DNA of 64,000 nucleotides from Trichoplusia ni. Lineage: Eukaryota > Arthropoda > Insecta > Lepidoptera > Noctuidae. The notes under the pieces are model-generated. The model did no database searches and was not told the DNA's origin. It saw nothing but the letters and a program-made list of their open reading frames with translations. The stretch covers positions 4,340,001 through 4,404,000 of the forward strand of contig NC_039488.1 of assembly GCF_003590095.1 (NCBI RefSeq). The letters are read 5' to 3'. Below, in pieces: positions 53,601 to 57,902 of the stretch. Both the position numbers and the translations under genes were made by a program. How positions within the stretch are numbered: the stretch's first letter is position 1; each line of letters starts with the position of its first letter.

Positions 53601-56600
53601 TCGATAGGTTTTATTTGTCAACTCATACTACCGATTTTAGTTTGTCAAGTGACCGCTAGGGGCGCTGTACATTTTGTCATAGATATTTTTTACGCAGACG
53701 CTAGCGAGCCCGGTCGCTCAAAACTCATGGTAGAGGTACAGGTATTTAAAACTTGATACGAGTAGTATTTTTCCGTTTTAATGTCATTTGGTTGTCAATC
53801 GGTACAAGTCGGTTGGTAATTACCAATGAATGGAGAGTTTAATACTAATGAATGGAGTGTTTAATACTAATGAATGGAGTTCGCGTCAGCTTTGGGTAGC
53901 GTGATTCTTAATACAACAAAACAACAGTGCAGCAAAAAAATATATTTTTCTGATATTTTAAGAAAACAAGCAAGCCTAATTCAGCGTCTAGACGAAGCTT
54001 AAAATGTTGACTAATTTAATAGTAACTTGAAAATTTGGCGAAAAAATGCGGAAAAATTTTGGACTTTTCACAAATCTTTGAACTATTTTTTTCAGGATAT
54101 TGAAATTAAGGCTGGGGGCATTTGGGGTGATGATATCTCCTCAGAGAAACTCTTCGTAGAGGAAGCGACGCGTGCGCACGCCGGACGGTACTCCTGCGCG
54201 GCAGAAAACGCGATGGGAGAAACTAGATCCGACACCATTGTTATTACGGTATTCTGTAAGTAGCTTTCTTACTTAAATATAAATTCGTGTTAAATCTATA
54301 AAAGGCCTGCGTGACGGATTAACTACAGTTTTAAATATGACCCAAAGTCATTCGCCTGTTTATAGCTCATTTCATAAAATTGTATACTATTGCAGTGCGG
54401 TAAAGTTTACACAAGTTTGACAGTTTTTTTTTTTTGAAGAATCTTGAAACGGTTTTTAAACAGTCCCAGATGTTTTGAAACAAACACGTTCGTCTACTCT
54501 TGAGATGAAACTAATAAAAGCCAACCAGGAAATAAACTTCATACTTTTTACCGCATCCGAAGTTTAAAACGGAACCCTATTAACACGGCTCCGTTGACTA
54601 TCCACCTATCCTTCTGTCTGTGAAACGTGTTTTTTCTACAAATGTATCCTCATTCTCCGTTATAGATCCACCAGAATGCACTGGCCACGGCATCAGACTC
54701 GTCAAGGAGTCTTTACACTGCTACGTCAAAGCTCTACCTATCCCGGACACATTCTTTTGGCACCTACAGCCTTCTGGCTTCGAAGTCCAACACTTAACAA
54801 CAGGATCCCCAATCTTACCTCTGGACCAGATAACGGGCCCTTTGGGAGACACCTTAAGGGCCAGTTGTGAGGCCAATAATGACGTGGCCTCTCAGGAAGA
54901 GGCGTGTGACAGAACCTTCACGTTTGAACATCTGAGGCCGCAGCAGCCCCAGCAATGTGATATAGCTTATGAATTTGGAGAGTTCCAGATGAGATGTGTT
55001 CCAGGTAAAGTACTTGCACTGTTATTCCTTTTCTAAAAATATGATTTTTTGTTATATTTGCTACAGGGATTAATTAAGTATAATGTAGGTAGTTGTCGTG
55101 AATTATTTGAATTTACATTACTTGTGTATGCTGATTTCAGAACTTCAAGATGTAAACTACTTGAATTTCCTTTGCACCTTAAGACCCACTATGTTCCACT
55201 TTCAGCATTTCATCTGTAGACAAAATGTAATACAAAGCTGATTTATAATTTCAGTTGAAAACGCAACATACTACGAAGTGTCAGTGTGGCGTATGTCCGA
55301 GAGCAACGCTTCCCTAGTGTTAGAGCGACGCGCGAGCATGGGGTTCGGTGGGGGGCGCGCGCTGGCGGCCGGGGGCGCGGGGGGCGCGGGCGCGGGGGCG
55401 CGGGGCCCTGCTCCCCGAGCCGCGCTGGGCCGCGTGCGCCGCGGGGACGAGGCGGGGGCGCGCGCCTGTAACCGCTACGGCTGCTCGCGGCCGCTGCTGC
55501 TGAGGCCGTCCGATACGTTGCTGCGTGCTGCTGACCCGCCTTGGTGGCATGGTAAGGAATGTCTTTTGTACTGGGTTTTATTTCGACAGGATACTACCTA
55601 CGTACTGTTAATGTGTCCTGTTATATTAGACTGTTAGCAAAACTCCTGCTTGATACGGTCGGTCTGTATATGGATCCATCAATGTCCATCTATGCTATAA
55701 TAAATTCTTCCGTGATTTGGAAGGCACGTTATTGACACTTTTCCCGGCTGTTTCACATCTTTGACAGTAATAACGAGTAGTCAAAAGCTAGAAAGTCTAA
55801 CAACCAGTCTGACTGAACAGTATCGTGTTGTCCTGGTATCTGTGTTGAGGTGTACAGATAGGCATTCACTTCTAGTAAAATAATGGTACTGAGCTGTGAC
55901 CTGTGAGCCGACCCCAACATAGTTGAGAAAAGGCTAGGATAACGATGATCTACTGTAAGACTCACAAAAATAATGATACAAACCAAAAGGAAAATATACG
56001 TTATTGTCTCTACCTTAATTAGTTAAGAAATTTAAATGCCTAAAAAAGTATATTCTAGGAATTTTGTGTATCATATTGTTGTCTTAGATTAATGTTATAT
56101 TAAAATGGTTTTAACATATTAACTTGAATTTCAATCTCAATATAAATATCACGAAAACAACTTTACGAACCGAAACGAGATAACTTAAGCCACCTATCGG
56201 AAATTTAAGGAACAACTTCACTCAACCCCCTCCGAATAAAGCTGTACATTAACTCATAATAGATGGCGCTATGAGTATCTTGCCCAATACTCTGAAATCA
56301 GTAGTAGTGCTATAGTCAATAGTGGAATGAATGAACATGTAAAAAAATTGTTATGACTCTTACCTTGATCATCCATATTGTTAGAACAGCCCGATTGCCC
56401 GTTTTTTCACCGACTTCAAAAAGGAGGAGGTTCTCAATTTGTCTGTATATTTTTGCTCTACCCTTTGGTCATTGATACGTTATTGTTCTAAAAAATATTG
56501 TATTCAACCAGTAATACCTTACAAAAACTTAAATTCAACTGTCTTTTCGTTCCAGTTTTCTTAGAAAAAGACGTGGGCATATCAATAGGAGCCGTGATCT

Positions 56601-57268
56601 TGGTGGCTGTGTTCATAATATCGTCGGTGTTGTTGTTACGGCTCGCGAGGAGGCCGCGACGCAAGCCGCCTGTGATACAGGTGCTACAGCTTGACGACGT
56701 CGCCAGGAACTACCTCGATAATATTGCAGGTACTTAGAACTTTTTTGTTTTTTGTGTATAAGGGTGAAATTTAGTTTAGGTGATGGAAGTTCTTGTGAGT
56801 ATGGAGTTTGTATTGCTGTTATTGCAAAATGAACTAACAGACAAAGAACATATTGCAATTAAAAAAGACTTCAGTTTGATAAAAGACGAGACAAAAAAAG
56901 CATAACGATTATAGACGTAACGAAGATACAACTTTCACAGAAAAAACATAGCTTGTAAATGATCCTACAGATGGTGCTCTCATCCAAATGGTTCACTATT
57001 TTCGCTCTTTCTACTTACAACACAGCATAATGATAGACCCAAACGCCATATATGGACAGCTTTTTTACACTAACTCTATCCATCTTTACACTATTTCTTT
57101 GTCCTCCCAGAGCACAAGGTCCGAGCCTCATGCAGCCTCCGCTCGTGCAGCAGCGGCTACTCAGACGCGTCAGTGGAGTCGGCGGGGGCGCGCCGCAAGC
57201 CCTGGGAGCGCTGGGAGCCCCCGCCCCCTGACGTCACACTCACGCTGCACCGAGAGAGCGCCGTCTGA
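11575..57268 (+). CDS. Sidestep-family Ig/FN3 transmembrane receptor (13 coding exons)
   Basis: Exons: 11575-11665, 12577-12703, 15750-15943, 31678-31788, 42028-42228, 44069-44232, 48717-48870, 50713-50843, 54096-54255, 54666-55004, 55255-55551, 56556-56729, 57111-57268. All junctions are GT/AG with matching phase, giving 2301 nt and 766 residues. Order: signal peptide (about 1-24); Ig1 (C48, W64, C118), Ig2 (C170, W183, C221), Ig3 (C270, W283, C324), Ig4 (C375, W388, C425), Ig5 (C463, W476, C512); FN3-like region about 535-650; transmembrane helix about 664-684 followed by RLARRPRRK; a cytoplasmic tail of about 80 residues ending ESAV, a class I PDZ ligand. The Ig1 phrase YHCRVDFRLSPTRN and the Ig1-Ig2 linker are hallmarks of the insect Sidestep family, surface receptors for Beat proteins in motor-axon guidance and synaptic partner choice. 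Which Side paralogue it is cannot be decided from the sequence alone. Sequons include N43, N87, N133, N246, N300, N345, N560 and N575. Confidence 0.93.
11666..12576 (+). other. Intron 1 of sidestep-family gene
   Basis: A 911-bp intron from GTAATT to TACTCAG. I see no repeat or gene in it. Confidence 0.8.
12577..12703 (+). CDS. Sidestep-family gene, coding exon 2 (first half of Ig1)
   Basis: It encodes residues 31-73 with the B-strand cysteine (NVTLFCDS, C48) and the C-strand tryptophan (LVWYKNN, W64), ending in PIY. The acceptor is TTTACTCAG and the donor CAG|GTAAGT. It enters in phase 1 and leaves in phase 2. The spacing C48-W64 fits a V-type Ig fold. Confidence 0.92.
14108..14185 (+). repeat. 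Minisatellite, unit about 30 bp
   Basis: About two and a half imperfect tandem units built on AATAGTAGACA, CAAAGTAGACA and AAGGAAT. Low-complexity tandem repeat inside intron 2; no coding potential. Confidence 0.7.
14215..14500 (+). repeat. Dispersed repeat C, 3'-decayed copy
   Basis: Shares GATCACAGGTTAAGCTA, GGGTGACCGTGTATGTCAT, GGAAGGCAC and the TAGTCAGAAGCT block with the fuller copies at 37868-38229 and 43301-43645. The terminal GTTGGGAAAAGG segment is missing. Confidence 0.65.
15519..15719. mobile_element. MITE with CCACGTTTT ends, next to exon 3
   Basis: About 200 bp with inverted ends CCACGTTTTTA and a diverged match at GAACGTGG. The inside contains GTCGTTCCGGTTGGATTT and GCAGGCTGAAAATTTCAG. 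A second full copy is 25416-25624 and a truncated one 41764-41912. The right end is 30 bp from exon 3. Confidence 0.75.
15750..15943 (+). CDS. Sidestep-family gene, coding exon 3 (second half of Ig1)
   Basis: Residues 73-138. It contains the F-strand motif with C118 in YHCRVDFRLSPTRN, close to the YRCRVDF...SPTRN signature of Sidestep proteins, and the G strand INVTVV. The acceptor is GTCCATCAG and the donor GTGAGT. It enters in phase 2 and leaves in phase 1. Confidence 0.92.
18234..18485 (-). repeat. Dispersed repeat C with TCATCATCATCATCG tail
   Basis: Minus-strand copy of the family at 37868-38229: begins with the (ATC)n microsatellite, then TTTTCCCAACTATGTTGGGG, CTAACCGGTTTCA and GACCTCCTCAACCCAG. 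A non-coding retroposon-like repeat. Confidence 0.75.
18835..18936 (-). repeat. SINE family A fragment
   Basis: GGGAGTTTCACAGACATTCA and AGAATGCTTGTTCTTCGC match the body of the SINE at 1170-1340, strongly diverged. It abuts the left arm of the inverted repeat. Confidence 0.4.
18937..19362 (+). repeat. Left arm of 426-bp inverted repeat
   Basis: The arm begins CACAGCTGGATTTTGGC and ends GTTGAAATTGCTGATTT. The reverse complement of 20069-20494 matches it over the same 426 bp; the 79-residue frame within the arm is identical in both copies. The identical lengths show very recent origin or strong homogenisation. I see no transposase or target duplication. Confidence 0.9.
19363..20068. other. 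706-bp spacer of the inverted repeat
   Basis: AT-rich with no reading frame of note. Contains GAGGCGGAACCGCAGGCAAA, a small remnant of a Helitron-like sequence. If transcribed with the sidestep intron it would form the loop of a long hairpin RNA. Confidence 0.6.
20069..20494 (-). repeat. Right arm of 426-bp inverted repeat
   Basis: Reverse-complement partner of 18937-19362. Outer end CCAGCTGTG mirrors the left CACAGCTGG. The flanking bases differ (left ...CGCCGCG, right ACCTATTC), so no target-site duplication supports a simple transposon insertion. Confidence 0.9.
21725..21843 (+). repeat. Dispersed repeat C, internal fragment
   Basis: GGAAGGCACGTTAAATTGTG, GGCTGTTATTCCTACATCTT and CAGTCGTTACAGGTAGTCAG match 37980-38100 almost base for base. 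Both ends are missing. Confidence 0.7.
25207..25290 (+). repeat. Possible tRNA-derived SINE head
   Basis: GTGGCGCAATGGGC resembles an A box and GGGTTCGTTCCGC a B box, spaced as in a tRNA. No intact acceptor stem, so a tRNA-derived repeat is more likely than a gene. Confidence 0.35.
25416..25624. mobile_element. MITE with CCACGTTTTT / AAAAACGTGG ends
   Basis: A 209-bp element with near-perfect 10-bp inverted ends. Interior shared with 15519-15719: GTCGTTCCGGTTGGATTT, GCTAGCAGGCTGAAATTTTC. No coding capacity. Confidence 0.8.
25784..26042 (-). mobile_element. Helitron-like non-autonomous element, complete
   Basis: Minus-strand copy of the element at 9493-9764: starts TCTATACTACTTAATATATA, ends GGGCAACAGCTAG followed by T. 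About 85-90% alike by eye, with the same GTTTGTTTGTTTGTTTGAACG block near the 5' end. Confidence 0.85.
26601..26760 (+). repeat. tRNA-derived SINE, family A
   Basis: A-box-like AATAGCCGAGTGGTTGAGG, B-box-like GTAAGATCCCCGC, then GCTTGTGTTGCCTGAGTCTG and GACTTGAATTTTTGG. Full head with a diverged body. Confidence 0.7.
27528..27725 (+). mobile_element. Helitron-like non-autonomous element, complete
   Basis: Starts TCCCTACTAATATTATAAAT and ends GCGGGCGATAAGCTAG, sitting between A and T. Contains the GTAACTCTGTCTGTCTGTTACGC segment of a second Lep1-like subfamily (also seen at 52969-53140). Confidence 0.8.
28242..28305. other. Hairpin 1 (about 22-bp stem)
   Basis: CAAAGTTAAGGTTTTTATTT pairs with AAATAAAAACCTAAACTTTG, one mismatch, loop region of about 17 nt. 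Part of a group of three hairpins within 760 bp. Either short foldback elements or small-RNA precursors. Confidence 0.6.
28687..28733. other. Hairpin 2 (23-bp stem, almost no loop)
   Basis: ATATCTTCAGCTCGCATGCA pairs with TGTATGCAAGCTGAAGATAT with two mismatches. The loop is only about one base, so a cruciform or foldback DNA element fits better than a pre-miRNA. Confidence 0.6.
28931..29000. other. Hairpin 3 (31-bp stem, 8-nt loop)
   Basis: Left arm 28931-28961 and right arm 28970-29000 are complementary at 30 of 31 positions; the single mismatch is mid-stem. A 70-nt foldback of pre-miRNA size, but more perfectly paired than most animal miRNA precursors. Confidence 0.65.
30239..30511 (-). 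CDS. Hypothetical 90-residue open frame, intron-nested
   Basis: I do not recognise this product. The frame starts at an ATG two codons after an in-frame stop and is less AT-rich than its surroundings. A TATA-like box (TATAAAAG) lies at 30574-30581 on the same strand, 63-70 bp upstream of the ATG. No signal peptide, membrane segment or known motif is visible, and no nearby poly(A) signal was seen. It lies within intron 3 of the sidestep-family gene on the other strand. It may be a decayed transposon fragment or chance. Confidence 0.2.
   Translation of the reverse strand: MTILYRAIGLLRKDPNTIESSCPDISYDSILFGSDIMNVCIALLRDAGDWVHLSQQMARMNQSSYSCILDLPFRHISNVLWTEARVIGSG
31320..31510 (+). repeat. Dispersed repeat (CTGTCACCAGGCTGTAT family)
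   Basis: Contains TCCGTCACCAGGCTGTATTC, CGTGATAGCTAGGCAGTTG and TTCACAGATGATGTATTTCT, the diagnostic phrases of this lepidopteran family. It lies 170 bp before exon 4. Confidence 0.65.
31678..31788 (+). CDS. Sidestep-family gene, coding exon 4 (start of Ig2)
   Basis: Residues 138-175: VLPSPPFF linker then the GPYHDGDTLVLRCLV block with C170, matching the linker and B strand of Ig2 in Sidestep proteins. Acceptor TTAATTCCAG, donor GTCAGT (weak at +3). Phase 1 at both ends. Confidence 0.92.
32732..32952 (-). mobile_element. Helitron-like non-autonomous element (diverged)
   Basis: Minus strand starts TCCTACTAATATTATAAACG and ends at CAGCCAG, a mutated CTAG end. Contains CACAAATTACCGCGTTTATA on the plus strand, shared with related copies. 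No genes. Confidence 0.55.
33324..33515 (-). repeat. tRNA-derived SINE, family A
   Basis: Read on minus: GGATAGCCCAGTGGTATAGG (A box), GTTTGATCCCAGT (B box), then CTGAGTCTAAGTGTCTTGTG and the 3' body. Diverged but complete. Confidence 0.6.
34600..34690 (-). pseudogene. LINE 3' fragment
   Basis: CCCACTGCTGGGCATAGGCC and the following block are the reverse of the CCCAGCAATGGGACA-type end found in RTE-class elements of Lepidoptera. Only a scrap remains. Confidence 0.4.
35428..35600 (+). repeat. tRNA-derived SINE, family A, complete
   Basis: ACCGATAGCCGATTGGTTGT (A box), GCGTTCGATCCCCACG (B box), GAGTCTGGGTGTCTTTGAAC and TGACTTGAATGTTTGTGAAA. One of the best-preserved copies in the window. Confidence 0.75.
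35650..35880 (+). pseudogene. RTE-type LINE, 3' remnant of reverse transcriptase ORF
   Basis: The plus strand reads in broken frames as a GHVSRMDSDRW-like segment and then DRESWKDLGRSLPSNGT-like residues, the usual C-terminal end of lepidopteran RTE polyproteins. Frameshifts make it a dead fragment. An equivalent scrap is at 41583-41645. Confidence 0.6.
36240..36393 (-). repeat. tRNA-derived SINE, family B
   Basis: On the minus strand: GGCCTATTGGTCTAGTGGTT (A box), TGCTATACCGGAGGTCGTGG, GGTTCGATTCCCGCC (B box), then CATTTGTT and an AT-rich tail with ATGTATTTAGAAATATAT. A paralogue in plus orientation is at 44247-44400. Confidence 0.75.
36450..36610 (+). repeat. Dispersed repeat (CTGTCACCAGGCTGTAT family)
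   Basis: Contains TTTTTTCACCAAAGGGTGAA, CTGTCCGTCACAAGGCTATA, GTGATAACTAGACGGTTAAG and GAAGATGTATTCCTGTTACT, matching 31340-31500 in order. Confidence 0.65.
37868..38229 (+). repeat. Dispersed repeat C, full copy
   Basis: About 360 bp: GAGCTGGTGGCTAAGCTATA, GATCACAGGTTAAGC, GAAGGCACGTTAAATTGTGG, GGTACTGGGTTGAGGAGGTC, CCAACATAGTTGGGAAAAGG and a GATGATGATGA tail. The microsatellite tail points to retroposition. No protein coding capacity. Confidence 0.85.
38440..38583 (-). mobile_element. Helitron-like element, 3'-truncated
   Basis: Minus strand begins TCTATACTCTATACTATACT after an A and includes GTTTGTTTGTTTGTTTGAACG, as in 9493-9764, but loses the 3' hairpin and CTAG end. Confidence 0.65.
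39467..39631. mobile_element. MITE with 30-bp inverted ends
   Basis: Left end ATTATTAAATGATGCAACGG and TTTACTCACGCG mirror the right end read in reverse (ATTATTAAATGAGGCAACGG, TTTACTCACACG). The inside has TTTAATCATGAGCTGACGCG, also present in part near 42372. About 165 bp, non-coding. Confidence 0.75.
39673..39784. mobile_element. MITE with 34-bp inverted ends
   Basis: GTCTACGTATTTATCAGGAT and CGCTCGACTAGTTT pair with AAACTAGTCGGGCG and ATCCCGATAAATACTTAGTA. About 112 bp, so nearly all stem. It shares the CGACTAGTTT core with its neighbour only 41 bp away. Confidence 0.75.
41000..41160 (+). repeat. tRNA-derived SINE, family A, 5'-truncated
   Basis: GTGTCGCGGGTTCAATTGGC (decayed B box), GTCCGGAGTCTGGGTGTCTT and TGTTTGGAAACCCTCGCGAC. 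Same family as 35428-35600. Confidence 0.6.
41583..41645 (+). pseudogene. RTE-type LINE scrap
   Basis: GATAGAGAATCGTGGAAGTA and TTACCCAGCAATGGGACACA align with 35815-35865. Only the terminal coding scrap survives. Confidence 0.45.
41764..41912. mobile_element. MITE (CCACGTTTT family), 5'-truncated, before exon 5
   Basis: Retains GCTAGCAGGCTGAAATTTTC, TTTACAACTATGAAAACGGC and a decayed AAAACTTGG right end. The left third is gone. It ends 115 bp upstream of exon 5. Confidence 0.65.
42028..42228 (+). CDS. Sidestep-family gene, coding exon 5 (rest of Ig2)
   Basis: Residues 175-242. GRPPPRISWY gives the C-strand W183, and LPLTRDNAAALSCRAQN gives the F-strand C221. Acceptor TTCCTCAG, donor GTAAGT, phase 1 at both ends. 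Exon 4 and exon 5 are each phase-symmetric and together hold the whole of Ig2. Confidence 0.93.
42525..42610. mobile_element. 86-bp MITE with perfect 12-bp inverted ends
   Basis: AGGTTTGTTCGG and CCGAACAAACCT are exact inverted repeats. The inside is AT-rich and non-coding. Confidence 0.65.
42731..42769. other. Short hairpin
   Basis: AAAGATTCACCC pairs with GGGTGAATCTTT, plus weak pairing inward. Likely a relic of a foldback element. Confidence 0.5.
43301..43645 (+). repeat. Dispersed repeat C, near-full copy
   Basis: AGGAGCTCATAGCTAAACTA, ACCACAGGTTAAGCCACACT, GGAAGGCACGTTAAATTGTG, CCAACATAGTTGGGAAAGGC and ATGATGATGC. An internal stretch is rearranged (ACAACCAAAAAACCAAG). Confidence 0.75.
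44069..44232 (+). CDS. Sidestep-family gene, coding exon 6 (first half of Ig3)
   Basis: Residues 242-296: LPAYNVSIHW start, ALAHCTARGSYPQPELSWW with C270 and W283, matching the SAG...C.V.GS.P...ITWW pattern of Sidestep Ig3. Enters in phase 1, leaves in phase 0. Locally GC-rich. Confidence 0.92.
44247..44400 (+). repeat. tRNA-derived SINE, family B
   Basis: GACCTGTTGGTCTGGTGGTT (A box), CGTGGGTTCGATTCCCACC (B box), then TGTTTGTGTGATCAAC and a tail GTATGTATTTTTAAAT. It starts 14 bp past the exon 6 donor. Confidence 0.8.
45524..45966 (+). mobile_element. 5'-truncated LINE with poly(A) and 15-bp target duplication
   Basis: A(17) at 45933-45949 ends a GC-rich segment unlike its surroundings. The 15-mer AGGCTTTCTGGGACT occurs at 45524-45538 and 45952-45966, the target-site duplication of target-primed reverse transcription. 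The inserted part starts near 45539 and holds the last codons of an ORF (stop near 45635) plus a 3' UTR. Family not assigned with certainty; a non-LTR retrotransposon. Confidence 0.85.
47660..47755 (+). repeat. SINE family A fragment
   Basis: GCACAAGCATTTGTGTCGCT, CTTGTTCTGAGTCTGGGTGT and CTTGTGAATA match the family body; the head is missing. Confidence 0.5.
47905..47985 (-). repeat. SINE family A fragment
   Basis: GCTTTACAAACATTCAATCC and GACACCCAGACTCAGAACAC are the reverse complement of the family 3' body. Confidence 0.5.
48717..48870 (+). CDS. Sidestep-family gene, coding exon 7 (second half of Ig3)
   Basis: Residues 297-348: SWFNSSLTAISFLELNP, then DNGATLACVATNPVM with C324, and VITLNVT as the G strand. 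Phase 0 in, phase 1 out. Donor GTAAGT. Confidence 0.93.
48871..50712 (+). other. Intron 7 of sidestep-family gene
   Basis: 1842 bp, AT-rich. The only clear element is a dispersed repeat at 50015-50278. Confidence 0.8.
50015..50278 (+). repeat. Dispersed repeat, full span (GGTTCCGT ... GACCGGTTT)
   Basis: Begins TTTTAGGGGTTCCGTTTG, contains CTCACCAGGCTGTATCTCAG and AACCGTGATAGACA, and ends CGACTCGCACTTGACCGGTT. The fullest copy of this family in the window. Confidence 0.7.
50713..50843 (+). CDS. Sidestep-family gene, coding exon 8 (first half of Ig4)
   Basis: Residues 348-391: YSPMVDIMKLG, then LQLKCDIKANPP with C375 and IRWYFN with W388. The ANPP and IRW spacing is typical for Sidestep Ig4. 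Phase 1 in, phase 0 out. The donor is 14 bp from a transposon end. Confidence 0.93.
50860..52260. mobile_element. Inverted-repeat DNA transposon, copy 1 (non-autonomous)
   Basis: 1401 bp with ends CCTCTACCATGAGTT and, inverted, AACTCATGATAGAGG (one mismatch), flanked by TA on both sides, as in TA-targeting transposons. No transposase frame. It carries the 3' end of a nested Helitron (CTAG at 51663-51666) whose 5' part is lost. Superfamily not certain. Confidence 0.8.
51577..51666 (+). mobile_element. Nested Helitron remnant in copy 1
   Basis: From ATTGAATTTGACAGATAGCC to GGGCTACAGCTAG, matching the 3' half of the complete element at 52969-53140. The 5' half is replaced by ATTATTTATT low-complexity sequence. 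Confidence 0.7.
52268..53736. mobile_element. Inverted-repeat DNA transposon, copy 2 (non-autonomous)
   Basis: 1469 bp, same orientation as copy 1 and nearly identical to it outside an indel around the nested Helitron. Ends CCTCTACCATGAGTT and AACTCATGGTAGAGG are perfect 15-bp inverted repeats between TA dinucleotides. Copies are 7 bp apart (TACTGTA). Confidence 0.85.
52969..53140 (+). mobile_element. Nested Helitron-like element in copy 2, complete
   Basis: Opens TCTATTGAAACTAATATTAT, closes GGGCAACAGCTAG, sits between A and T. It contains CTCTGTCTGTCTGTCTCGCT, as in 27528-27725. Confidence 0.75.
53822..53879 (+). repeat. Short tandem repeat, unit about 24 bp
   Basis: Nearly three units of AATGAATGGAGTGTTTAATA. 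Non-coding. Confidence 0.75.
54096..54255 (+). CDS. Sidestep-family gene, coding exon 9 (second half of Ig4)
   Basis: Residues 392-445. RAHAGRYSCAAENAMGET holds the canonical D/H-x-G-x-Y-x-C motif with C425, followed by DTIVITV. Phase 0 in, phase 1 out. Acceptor TTTTTTTCAG. Confidence 0.94.
54256..54665 (+). other. Intron 9 of sidestep-family gene
   Basis: 410 bp. The right half carries a scrap of the GGTTCCGT-type repeat (AACGGAACCCTATTAACACG and CTTCTGTCTGTGAAACG). Confidence 0.75.
54666..55004 (+). CDS. Sidestep-family gene, coding exon 10 (Ig5 and start of FN3)
   Basis: Residues 445-557. A whole Ig5 in one exon: YPPEC opening, LHCYVKALP with C463, FFWHL with W476, LRASCEANN with C512. 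Extra cysteines at 449 and 525 may pair. RPQQPQQCDIAYEFGEFQMRC then begins the FN3-like domain. Phase 1 at both ends. Confidence 0.93.
55255..55551 (+). CDS. Sidestep-family gene, coding exon 11 (FN3-like, Gly/Ala insert)
   Basis: Residues 558-656. YYEVSVWRMSESNASLVLE is FN3-like, and ACNRYGCSRPLLLRPSD matches the end of the FN3 domain (the N.RG.S position). Between lies a Gly/Ala/Arg-rich segment (about 585-630) encoded by very GC-rich DNA. Stop-free in frame with correct phase at both ends, so real coding. Confidence 0.9.
55552..56555 (+). other. Intron 11 of sidestep-family gene
   Basis: 1004 bp. Holds a repeat C copy (55640-55950). Near 56407 it has CACCGACTTCAAAAAGGAGG, a common lepidopteran repeat phrase. 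Confidence 0.75.
55640..55950 (+). repeat. Dispersed repeat C, diverged copy
   Basis: CTGCTTGATACGGTCGGTCT, GGAAGGCACGTTATTGACAC, GTAGTCAAAAGCTAGAAAGT, CCCCAACATAGTTGAGAAAA and GATAACGATGATC. The 5' start is lost. Confidence 0.7.
56556..56729 (+). CDS. Sidestep-family gene, coding exon 12 (transmembrane helix)
   Basis: Residues 657-715. GISIGAVILVAVFIISSVLLL is a single hydrophobic helix, stopped by RLARRPRRK on the cytoplasmic side. VLQLDDVARNYLDN follows. Phase 1 at both ends. Confidence 0.94.
56730..57110 (+). other. Intron 12 of sidestep-family gene
   Basis: 381 bp from GTACTT to CCTCCCAG. No repeat or gene seen. Confidence 0.8.
57111..57268 (+). CDS. Sidestep-family gene, coding exon 13 (cytoplasmic tail)
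   Basis: Residues 715-766, then TGA. SLRSCSSGYSDASVESAGARR is a serine-rich, phosphorylatable segment; PPPPDVTLTLHRESAV is the end. The terminal S-A-V fits the class I PDZ-ligand pattern (S/T-x-V). Confidence 0.93.
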
Positions 57269-57902
57269 CTGGAACCGGACGAGGAGACAGGAACACTCAG
57301 GATAGAGGAAGAAAGCTTCGTCTGAGTGAACTGCCCTCGTGAACATTCAATCATAAAGTAAGAGAATCGAGCATGTCTCGCTTGTGGACTTTGTAATCCA
57401 GGGCAAAAAGCCTGGGAGCTATAAAAAAAATAAGTTTGATTGCCATTTGTTGTGACGTCATCTTGTAATTTTCAATGAATGATATTTCTGTAACGTTAGC
57501 ACTCTGAGAAACTGTCAAATGTATAAATGTTACGGTAGTTATCGAAAATGAATACGCATTTGTGTGAAGTTTTCTGTCGAGTTTAACGCTTGTAGAAATA
57601 TCATTTATCGAGAGTTGGTTGACTTAAATACGTGAAGATATATGATTTTGAGACGAGTATTCACATCTCGAATTTAAAATTTAACAAGATTTAATTAGTT
57701 ATTCGAAGTTTGGAATGCCAACGTAACGTGACTTGCTGTAAAAAAATAATACGAAAAAATCCTAAAATGGATTGTTACTGTTTATATCGACTGATTGTGA
57801 AAACATGTATGATACACATACTAAATTCAGTTTTAACTGAAATTATATCTGATTATGCAAAGAAAAATGGATGTTATTAGGATTAATCTGTTGTAAAATA
57901 AA
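57269..57902 (+). terminator. 3' UTR and poly(A) signal of sidestep-family gene
   Basis: AATAAA at 57897-57902 is the first good signal after the stop. It gives a 3' UTR of about 650 nt. A CRE-like TGACGTCA also lies at 57453-57460. Later weak signals (ATTAAA near 57980) are possible. Confidence 0.6.

Larger units (their letters stand above)
50844..54095 (+). other. Intron 8 of sidestep-family gene
   Basis: 3252 bp, of which about 2870 bp are two head-to-tail copies of one inverted-repeat transposon (50860-52260 and 52268-53736). A short tandem repeat (53822-53879) follows. Confidence 0.9.

Noticed and set aside
51986..53756. Repeated open frames in intron 8 (65 to 121 codons) as transposase remains
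   Set aside because: Two overlapping frames are open equally, and neither has the DD[E/D] pattern of a transposase. They repeat because the transposon is duplicated.
55320..55550. Ala/Arg-rich frame on the minus strand
   Set aside because: Opposite-strand shadow of the GC-rich exon 11; stop-poor because of GC content.
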